Positions 1-5,423 of a stretch of 6,747 bases of DNA are shown here, in pieces. Position 1 is the stretch's first letter, and each line of letters opens with the position of its first letter. The notes under the pieces were generated by a model that was not told the DNA's origin, did not search any database, and saw only the letters and a program-made list of their open reading frames with translations. The stretch comes from Pseudomonadota bacterium. GTDB taxonomy: Bacteria > Pseudomonadota > Alphaproteobacteria > Rhizobiales > Devosiaceae. The translations under genes were made by a program, and so were the position numbers. Where the stretch lies: contig JAEYTN010000563.1 of assembly GCA_023433985.1 (NCBI GenBank), positions 1-6,747 on the forward strand, read 5' to 3'.

Positions 1-78
1 CCCCTGTGTGACACTCGGGGGCGCGAAAAGCTCAAGAAGTCCGGGAGGTGCAGCAAATCCAAGGCGAGCTGAAGCCGT
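1..78. other. Non-coding stretch downstream of tRNA-Leu
   Basis: No coding region can be supported in this left edge. On the minus strand it is the 3' flank of the tRNA-Leu gene. The first 20 bases carry a small dyad (CCCC and GGGG arms around GTGT-G-ACAC), but its loop is too short for an RNA hairpin and no T-tract follows on either strand, so no intrinsic terminator is called. Confidence 0.4.
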
Positions 79-163
79 TGGTGCCCTGGAGAGGACTCGA
101 ACCTCCACGTCGTTAAACACACGGACCTGAACCGTGCGCGTCTACCAATTCCGCCACCAGGGC
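79..163 (-). tRNA. tRNA-Leu (anticodon CAG)
   Basis: Read on the minus strand this is a complete class II tRNA of 85 nt with an encoded CCA. The acceptor stem GCCCTGG (157-163) pairs perfectly with CCAGGGC (83-89), followed by discriminator A at 82 and CCA at 79-81. The D-arm carries the usual GGCGGAATTGGTAGACGCG-type sequence. The anticodon arm is CACGG-TTCAGGT-CCGTG, giving anticodon CAG, which reads the leucine codon CUG. A long variable arm, typical of tRNA-Leu, precedes the T-arm GGAGG-TTCGAGT-CCTCT. CTG is the main leucine codon in a GC-rich genome, so this should be a heavily used tRNA. It is a single gene with no neighbouring tRNA in the window. Confidence 0.97.
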
Positions 164-180
164 AAACCGATGGGCGCCGC

Positions 181-209
181 TACGTAGGGGAAGGGGCGGG
201 GCGTGTCAA
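181..209 (-). promoter_or_regulatory. Probable sigma-70 promoter of tRNA-Leu
   Basis: On the minus strand a perfect -35 TTGACA (204-209) is followed after 17 bases by TACGTA (181-186) at the -10 position. This places the transcription start near base 174, about ten bases before the mature tRNA 5' end at 163, as expected for a single tRNA gene. The -10 hexamer is a weak match to consensus; the perfect -35 and ideal spacing carry the call. Confidence 0.6.
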
Positions 210-225
210 TCGGGGTTTCGGCGTT

Positions 226-245
226 GGCGCACGCTTTTGTGCGCC
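226..245. repeat. Perfect 7-bp hairpin between tRNA-Leu and the paiB-like gene
   Basis: GGCGCAC (226-232) and GTGCGCC (239-245) form a perfect inverted repeat with a 6-base loop (GCTTTT). It lies in the divergent intergenic region, upstream of the tRNA promoter and about 60 bases before the paiB-like start. No T-tract follows on either strand, so it is unlikely to be an ordinary terminator. It could be a protein-binding dyad or a leader structure of the downstream gene; the role is unknown. Confidence 0.4.
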
Positions 246-303
246 GGGGATTGTCAGGGACCGTTCAGACGCTGTTCATTGGCTCCCAGCAAGAGGGCCC
301 GCC

Positions 304-942
304 ATGTACCAGCCTCCCGCGTTCCGCGAGACGGATCTCGCCACCCAGCAGGCGTTCATCGCCGCTCATCCGCTCGGGCTGCTGATCTCCGCCGGTGCGG
401 ACGGCATCCTCGCCAACCCGATTCCCTTCGTGCTCTATCCCGGCGAAGGGCCTTTCGGCACGCTGCGCGCCCATCTTTCCCGGGGCAACCCGCAGTGGCG
501 GACGCTGGCCGAATCGCCCGAGGCGCTCGTGGTGTTTCAGGGCGCCGAGCACTACGTCACGCCCAGCTGGTACCCGCAGAAGGCCGTCGACGGCAAAGTC
601 GTGCCCACCTGGAACTACGCCATCGTCCAGGCCCGCGGGCCGGCGCGCGTCGTCGAAGATGCCGCCTGGCTGCTCGCCAATGTGGCGGCGCTCACCGACC
701 AGCAGGAGGGCCGCCGCCCCCGGCCCTGGGCCGTCTCCGATGCGCCCGAGGCCTTCATCGCCAGCCAGATCAGGGGCATCGTCGGGATCGAGATTGCGGT
801 CTCGGGTATCGAAGCCAAGTTCAAGGCCTCGCAGAACCGCGCCGAGGCCGATCGCGTTGGGGTCGCCGAAGGGCTGGGAGCCGAGGCGGGCCCGCACGCC
901 CAGGCCATGCGCGAGCTGGTAAAGGCGCGCGGCGGCGTCTGA
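304..942 (+). CDS. PaiB-family FMN-binding negative transcriptional regulator
   Basis: This encodes a 212-residue protein of the PaiB family, the usual full length. It is named after Bacillus subtilis PaiB, a repressor of protease and sporulation genes; the fold is a split-barrel FMN-binding domain. The family signature is clear: the MYxPxxF start, LANPIPF (36-42), YVTPSWYP (84-91), VPTWNYA (100-106) and the C-terminal KASQNR (174-179). The ATG at 304 is chosen because the family begins MYxPxxF; a weak purine-rich stretch (AGAGGG) sits just upstream. The gene stands alone after the tRNA-Leu and converges on mbfA with a two-base gap between stop codons. Family membership is firm. The role here is not: many PaiB proteins have no demonstrated DNA binding and some may be flavin-dependent enzymes, so the regulator label is by family only. 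Confidence 0.93.
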   Translation: MYQPPAFRETDLATQQAFIAAHPLGLLISAGADGILANPIPFVLYPGEGPFGTLRAHLSRGNPQWRTLAESPEALVVFQGAEHYVTPSWYPQKAVDGKVVPTWNYAIVQARGPARVVEDAAWLLANVAALTDQQEGRRPRPWAVSDAPEAFIASQIRGIVGIEIAVSGIEAKFKASQNRAEADRVGVAEGLGAEAGPHAQAMRELVKARGGV

Positions 943-944
943 GC

Positions 945-1928
<984 letters not shown>

Positions 1929-1944
1929 GGAGATGTCCGTCTAC

Positions 1945-1961
1945 TTTAGAAAAATTCTAAA
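1945..1961 (-). promoter_or_regulatory. Iron control element (ICE), Irr operator of mbfA
   Basis: The sequence TTTAGAA-AAA-TTCTAAA is a perfect palindrome of two 7-bp arms (1945-1951 and 1955-1961) around three bases. It equals the ICE consensus TTTAGAA-N3-TTCTAAA known for Irr, the Fur-superfamily, haem-responsive regulator of rhizobia and relatives. It begins 16 bases upstream of the mbfA ATG and covers the predicted -10 box and transcription start, the arrangement expected for repression. It is AT-rich in a strongly GC-rich window, so a chance match is unlikely. No second copy was seen in the window. Confidence 0.9.
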
Positions 1962-1982
1962 CTCTTGGCGTGGCTACGGCAA
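1954..1982 (-). promoter_or_regulatory. Predicted mbfA promoter
   Basis: On the minus strand, -35 TTGCCG (1977-1982) and -10 TAGAAT (1954-1959) are separated by exactly 17 bases. The -10 differs from TATAAT at one position and lies within the ICE. Transcription would start near base 1947, leaving a leader of about 18 bases before the ATG at 1928. The overlap explains how Irr binding could block RNA polymerase. Confidence 0.65.
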
Positions 1983-2070
1983 GCCGGTCATCCGATTGTC
2001 CGATGACGCGATAAGGCTTTCATGCACCCCGGATGGGCTAGGCTGCCTCCTGCCGGTCCCTCAGCGTCAT

Positions 2071-2082
2071 TTGGCCGGCCAA
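2071..2082. repeat. 12-bp perfect palindrome upstream of the SMP-30-like gene
   Basis: TTGGCCGGCCAA is a perfect palindrome ending 24 bases before the SMP-30-like start codon. It could be an operator or a chance GC-rich palindrome; nothing else supports a role. No convincing sigma-70 promoter was recognised for this gene in 1962-2106. Confidence 0.3.
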
Positions 2083-2106
2083 TTTCATCAAGAACGGGAG
2101 AGAACA

Positions 2107-2961
2107 ATGCTTTTGCGAACCGGCCTGGCCTTGGGCCTGCTGCTTGCCGCCTCGACCACCGCGATGGCGCAGGGCGTCACCGAAACCTGGCGCCTCGCCG
2201 GGCTCAAGATGCCGGAATCGGTGATCTTCGATAAGGCCAACGACCGGCTGATCGTCGGCAACATGGTTACGTTCGGGCCCGATGGCGGCGCCGACGGCTA
2301 TCTCTCTATCGTCTCGCCCGACGGCAAGCTGGTTACCGAGCAGTGGACCACCGGCCTCACCGACCCCAAGGGCATGGCGATCGTCGGCGACAAGCTCTAC
2401 GTCGCGGACACCAACGGGCTGGTCGAGATCGGCTTGGGCGACGGCAAGGTGCTGCAGACCATCGCGCTCGAAGGCGCGATGTTCCCCAACGACGTCACCA
2501 CCGACGGCACCGACGTCTATGTCTCGGACCTGATGGGCTCGGCCATCTACAAGGTCTCCGGGAGTACCGCCGAACAGTGGCTGCAGGACGAGAAGCTGGC
2601 GACGCCCAACGGCCTCTTCATCGACGGCGGCGCACTGATCGTCGGCTCGATGGGCACCGGCATGAAGCCTGACTTCACCTTCGATACCAAGGGCGGCCTC
2701 CAATCGGTCGACCTCGCCTCCAAGGCCATCACCGTCCTCGACGGCGCCATGGGCAACTCCCTCACCGATGGCGTCGCCAAGGTGGGCGATGCGCTGATCT
2801 ACGACGACAACCCCGCCGGGGCCATCAACAGCTACTCCGGCGGCACGGTCACGACACTGGTCACCCTCGCCCCCGGCGCCGCGGACCTCTGGGCGGAAGG
2901 CAACGTCGTGTACGTGCCGATGACGCAGACGGGCGAGCTGGTTGCGCTGACAGTGGAGTAG
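2107..2961 (+). CDS. Secreted SMP-30/gluconolactonase/LRE-like beta-propeller protein
   Basis: The 284-residue product starts with a clear Sec signal peptide: MLLRTG, a hydrophobic core LALGLLLAA, and an A-M-A cleavage site after residue 21. The mature part consists of repeated propeller strands such as DRLIVGN, DKLYVAD, TDVYVSD and GALIVGS. It resembles the six-bladed SMP-30 family, and four motifs line up with that family's metal/substrate residues: E37 (PESV), N128 (PNDV), N168 (PNGL) and D221 (TDGV). A lactonase or other hydrolase acting in the periplasm is plausible, but the substrate cannot be read from sequence, and some relatives are non-enzymatic. The start at 2107 is preferred over an in-frame ATG at 1927 because it directly begins the signal peptide and has a GGGAGAG ribosome site; the longer form would read through the ICE. 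It is a single-gene unit, divergent from mbfA. Confidence 0.87.
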   Translation: MLLRTGLALGLLLAASTTAMAQGVTETWRLAGLKMPESVIFDKANDRLIVGNMVTFGPDGGADGYLSIVSPDGKLVTEQWTTGLTDPKGMAIVGDKLYVADTNGLVEIGLGDGKVLQTIALEGAMFPNDVTTDGTDVYVSDLMGSAIYKVSGSTAEQWLQDEKLATPNGLFIDGGALIVGSMGTGMKPDFTFDTKGGLQSVDLASKAITVLDGAMGNSLTDGVAKVGDALIYDDNPAGAINSYSGGTVTTLVTLAPGAADLWAEGNVVYVPMTQTGELVALTVE

Positions 2962-2972
2962 GGCGTTCGGGG

Positions 2973-3005
2973 GGCGGGACCCGGCGCTTCTCGCCGGGTG
3001 CCGCC
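2973..3005 (+). terminator. Hairpin terminator candidate after the SMP-30-like gene
   Basis: ACCCGGCG (2979-2986) and CGCCGGGT (2992-2999) form a perfect 8-bp stem with a 5-base loop CTTCT. The stem extends after one G/G mismatch through GGCGG (2973-2977) and CCGCC (3001-3005). It starts 12 bases after the stop codon of the upstream gene and sits between convergent genes. There is no T-tract, so it is not a canonical intrinsic terminator, but the strength and position suggest a transcription end or RNA 3'-end stabiliser. Confidence 0.5.
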
Positions 3006-3008
3006 TCC

Positions 3009-3040
3009 CGCCTACCGCAACCGCGAGCGTGCGGTAGGCG
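3009..3040 (-). terminator. 11-bp hairpin at the 3' end of the NIPSNAP gene
   Basis: CGCCTACCGCA (3009-3019) and TGCGGTAGGCG (3030-3040) are a perfect 11-bp inverted repeat with a 10-base loop. On the minus strand the hairpin covers the last codons and the TAG stop (3012-3014) of the NIPSNAP gene. It has no U-tract, so it may act as a 3'-end barrier or roadblock terminator rather than a classical one. Together with the adjacent hairpin at 2973-3005 it separates two convergent genes. Confidence 0.45.
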
Positions 3041-3701
3041 ACACTATCAGGCGCTCCGGCTCCCGCCGCAGCATGTTCCTGAGTTCTCCCGGCAGTTCCG
3101 GAAGCGGCGCGGCAGACTTCAGCACCGCCAGGTGCACGTGCCGGTTCTTCCACACCGGCAGCTTTGGAAAGTTGTTCTCGGCCGGCAGTGTCGCGAAGCT
3201 CGCCACCGGGGCGGCGCCGGCCTTCCTGAGGAACAGCCGCAGCCACAGGTGGTACGGTCCCACCCATTCGGGGTAGCGCAACTCGCTGAGCAGCAGCGTG
3301 TAGCGGATGCCGCCCCCCGACTCGCCGCTGCGCGGCAGCCGCGCCCCGGACGGCAAGCCGCCCTCGGGCGCGATTGCGCGCAACAGGTGCACGTCGTCGC
3401 TGTCAATCATCGTGGCGTTCGCGGCGTCGCGATTGGCCTGCCACACCGACCCACCATAGAAGGCCTCGAGCGCTGCCCGGCGCGCACCCATGTGGGTGAA
3501 GCCGCGCAGCCAGACGAAGGCGTCGGAGTCGGCTTCCATCCGGAAGGTCCCGAGCACCTTGGCGCCCACCGCCTCCTGCGGCTCGATGAACCGCTCTTCG
3601 AACAGGCCGATCAACGCCTCGCGCTTGCCGGGTTGCAGGCGATAGCGCCTGAGCTCGACGACCGGGGTGTCCACGTCGGTCTTCAGCCACTGGTAATTCA
3701 T
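3012..3701 (-). CDS. NIPSNAP-family protein
   Basis: The 229-residue protein has an N-terminal NIPSNAP domain (about residues 14-108: VVELRRYRLQPGKREAL, then ERFIEPQEAVGAKVLGTFR and FVWLRGF), a ferredoxin-like alpha/beta barrel fold. Residues about 133-198 (IRYTLLLSELRYPEW... to HVHLAVL) look like a second, more divergent barrel unit, so the protein may be a tandem of two related domains. No signal peptide or membrane segment is seen, so it should be cytoplasmic. The biochemical role of bacterial NIPSNAP proteins is generally unknown. The ATG at 3701 is preferred because an AGGAG ribosome site lies seven bases upstream; the open frame extends further without such support. It is divergent from the WYL regulator gene, with an inverted repeat between them, which suggests it is that regulator's target. 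Confidence 0.85.
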   Translation of the reverse strand: MNYQWLKTDVDTPVVELRRYRLQPGKREALIGLFEERFIEPQEAVGAKVLGTFRMEADSDAFVWLRGFTHMGARRAALEAFYGGSVWQANRDAANATMIDSDDVHLLRAIAPEGGLPSGARLPRSGESGGGIRYTLLLSELRYPEWVGPYHLWLRLFLRKAGAAPVASFATLPAENNFPKLPVWKNRHVHLAVLKSAAPLPELPGELRNMLRREPERLIVSPTARSRLR

Positions 3702-3744
3702 CGCTCGCTCCTCTTGTCCCTTGCGAGGCGACTCTATTTCAGTA

Positions 3745-3767
3745 ACCCTGACACCGGCTGTCAGGGT
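3745..3767. promoter_or_regulatory. Candidate WYL-regulator operator between the NIPSNAP and WYL genes
   Basis: ACCCTGACA (3745-3753) and TGTCAGGGT (3759-3767) form a perfect 9-bp inverted repeat around CCGGC. It lies in the 87-base gap between two divergent start codons, 21 bases before the WYL gene and 43 bases before the NIPSNAP gene. It has no terminator context. A dyad in this place is the natural binding site for the dimeric HTH regulator encoded next to it and could control both genes. Each arm also contains CTGACA, which resembles a -35 box on either strand, but no matching -10 is convincing. Confidence 0.65.
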
Positions 3768-3788
3768 ACCTGCGGTAAGGAAGATTTC

Positions 3789-4763
3789 ATGCGAGCAAGC
3801 CGTCTCCTCACCATCCTGATGATCCTCCAGACCCGGGGTCGGACCAGCGCCGAAACGCTGGCCGCAGAGCTCGAGGTCTCGGTCCGCACCGTTTATCGCG
3901 ACATCGACCAGCTGAGCGCCGCGGGCGTGCCGGTCTATGCCGAAACCGGCCGCAACGGCGGCTTCGCCCTGCTCGACGGCTGGAAGACGCGCCTCAACGG
4001 TCTGACCGCACCCGAGGCGCGGGCCCTGTTCTTCTCCGGCTTGCCCGGCCCCGCCGGCGAGCTCGGGCTCGGTGACGAAGCGGCGGCGGCCGAGCTGAAG
4101 CTGCTCGCCGCGCTGCCGGCCGACTGGCAGGCCGAAGCGCGCCGCATGAGCTCGCGCTTCCACCTCGATCCGCGCGGCTGGTTCCAGCCCGGCCACAGGC
4201 CCGAGTTCCTGAAGCTGGTCGCGGAGGCGGTATGGAGCGAGACGCGCGTCGCGCTGCGCTACCAGAGCTGGAAGGATATCCGCGACCGGGTCATCGAGCC
4301 CCTCGGGCTCGTGCTGAAGGGCGGCGTCTGGTACGTGGTAGCGCAGCGCGAGAGCAATGTGCGCACCTACAAGCTTTCGCAGATACTGTCGCTGGAACCG
4401 ACTCGGGAGACGTTCGTCCGGCCCGGGGACTTCGATCTCCCCGCCTACTGGGAGCAGTCCACCAAGCAGTTCGAGCGCGACATCTACATCGGTACGGCGC
4501 GGGTGCGGGCGAACGCGACGGGCCGCCGCAAGCTCCGCGACCTCAGCGAAACCATGCGGCGCACCATCGAGGCCCTCGACCTCGTTCCCGACCCGGAGGG
4601 CTGGGCCGAGTTCGAAATCCCGGTCGAAGAGCCCGTCTGGGCCAGCCACGAACTGACCAGGGTGGGCGACGACGTGGAAGTGCTGGGCCCGCCCGAGCTT
4701 CGCGCCCTCGTGGTCGGCAATGTGGAGAAGATGGCAAGGCGCTACGGTCTCATTGGCAACTAG
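3789..4763 (+). CDS. YafY-type HTH/WYL-domain transcriptional regulator
   Basis: The 324-residue protein has the standard three-part YafY layout. Residues about 4-57 are a DeoR-type winged helix-turn-helix (SAETLAAELEVSVRTVYRDID, read in two parts 20-30 and 31-40, then AETGRNGGFALL). Residues about 140-207 are a WYL ligand-binding domain, with RVIEPLGLVLKGG followed by W181-Y182-V183 in place of the exact W-Y-L triad and a following RTYKLSQI strand. A WCX-type C-terminal extension ends the protein. Such regulators often control a neighbouring gene and are thought to sense nucleic acid or small ligands. The ATG at 3789 gives a typical family start and has an AAGGAAG ribosome site five bases upstream; the frame is open far upstream without support. 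It is divergent from the NIPSNAP gene and 26 bases from the downstream TetR gene. Confidence 0.93.
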   Translation: MRASRLLTILMILQTRGRTSAETLAAELEVSVRTVYRDIDQLSAAGVPVYAETGRNGGFALLDGWKTRLNGLTAPEARALFFSGLPGPAGELGLGDEAAAAELKLLAALPADWQAEARRMSSRFHLDPRGWFQPGHRPEFLKLVAEAVWSETRVALRYQSWKDIRDRVIEPLGLVLKGGVWYVVAQRESNVRTYKLSQILSLEPTRETFVRPGDFDLPAYWEQSTKQFERDIYIGTARVRANATGRRKLRDLSETMRRTIEALDLVPDPEGWAEFEIPVEEPVWASHELTRVGDDVEVLGPPELRALVVGNVEKMARRYGLIGN

Positions 4764-4789
4764 CCGGCGCGGCGGCTATCACCTTGGGC

Positions 4790-5356
4790 ATGCCGCGCCC
4801 CAAGCTCGTTTCCGACACCGAAGTCCTCGATGCCACCCTCGGCGTGATGCTGCAGCTGGGGCCCGATCGGTTCACGCTGACCGATGTCGCCAACAAGGTC
4901 GGGCTGAGCCGTGCAGCTCTCATTCAGAGATTTGGCGACAAGGCGGCGCTGCAGCGGCAAACCATGCAGCGCCAGACCGACGAGGTCTACGAGTATTTCG
5001 CGCAGGCGCCGCAGACCACCGGCCTCAGGGCGCTTTGGGCCATGCTGCGCGACCTGATCGACGGCATGGGCGCGGGCGAGGGGTTTTCCGGCTACCTCCT
5101 CCTCGCCTGGGGCGACGTCAACGATCCCCACCTCAACCGCCTCGCCCGCGAGCGCAATGCGCTGGTCCGGCACTCCATCGTCAGCCGCCTGCCACCGGGG
5201 CCGGAAGCGGAAACCAACGCCGGACTTATCCACGCCGTCATTCAGGGTGCCAGTATGCTGTGGATGATCGACCAGCAGGGCGGGCTGGCGGAGTTTGTGG
5301 AGGCCGAAACCAGGAAAGTCATCGAGCGGCTCTATCCGGGGCAGGCGCTCGACTAG
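4790..5356 (+). CDS. TetR/AcrR-family transcriptional regulator
   Basis: The 188-residue protein carries a TetR-type N-terminal DNA-binding domain, with the helix-turn-helix at about residues 28-51 (FTLTDVANKVGLSRAALIQRF). The rest is a helical ligand-binding and dimerisation region without recognisable ligand residues (for example GYLLLAWGDVNDPHLNRLARER, 101-122). Length is normal for the family. The start MPRPKLVSD is typical, but no clear Shine-Dalgarno precedes it. It begins 26 bases after the WYL regulator stop, so translational coupling or co-transcription with that gene is plausible. Its target is unknown. Candidates are its own unit, the divergent NIPSNAP gene, or the downstream radical SAM gene, whose promoter region contains an 8-bp inverted repeat 36 bases after the TetR stop. 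Confidence 0.92.
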   Translation: MPRPKLVSDTEVLDATLGVMLQLGPDRFTLTDVANKVGLSRAALIQRFGDKAALQRQTMQRQTDEVYEYFAQAPQTTGLRALWAMLRDLIDGMGAGEGFSGYLLLAWGDVNDPHLNRLARERNALVRHSIVSRLPPGPEAETNAGLIHAVIQGASMLWMIDQQGGLAEFVEAETRKVIERLYPGQALD

Positions 5357-5388
5357 CAACCGACGCGTACTCCCGGACAGATCACCTG

Positions 5389-5417
5389 TTGATTATAACT
5401 TACACTATAGTTATAAA
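5389..5417 (+). promoter_or_regulatory. Predicted promoter of the RlmN/Cfr-like gene, possibly leaderless
   Basis: TTGATT (5389-5394) and TATAAA (5412-5417) are separated by exactly 17 bases in an AT-rich island. The -10 ends six bases before the ATG at 5424, so transcription would start at or within a base or two of the start codon. No ribosome-binding site precedes this ATG, which fits a leaderless mRNA. An alternative -10, TATAGT at 5406-5411, would give a leader of only about five bases. Confidence 0.6.
5393..5416. repeat. 8-bp inverted repeat in the rlmN-like promoter
   Basis: TTATAACT (5393-5400) and AGTTATAA (5409-5416) are perfect inverted arms separated by eight bases. An overlapping 8-bp palindrome ACTATAGT lies at 5404-5411. 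The arms cover the -35/-10 spacer and most of the -10, the place a repressor would bind. The adjacent TetR-family protein is a candidate but unproven binder. Confidence 0.6.
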
Positions 5418-5423
5418 CGACAC

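Noticed and set aside
1..20. GC-rich dyad at the left edge as a tRNA terminator
   Set aside because: The central dyad leaves a one-base loop, so it cannot fold as an RNA hairpin in that form, and there is no T-tract.
2038..3267. Long open frame of 409 codons on the minus strand opposite the SMP-30-like gene
   Set aside because: It is antisense to a gene with a signal peptide and family motifs, has low-complexity Arg/Gly/Ala-rich composition and no recognisable domain. Long antisense frames are common in GC-rich DNA.
3132..3788. Upstream extension of the WYL frame
   Set aside because: It is antisense to the NIPSNAP gene, and family proteins start at the MRASRLLTIL position with a ribosome site just before.
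3702..4649. Upstream extension of the NIPSNAP frame on the minus strand
   Set aside because: This part is antisense to the WYL gene and has no domain; the ATG at 3701 has a good AGGAG site and a family-like N-terminus.
5295..5423. Upstream in-frame start for the radical SAM gene at 5295
   Set aside because: It lies inside the TetR gene, gives a low-complexity leader, and would translate through an AT-rich promoter and inverted repeat.
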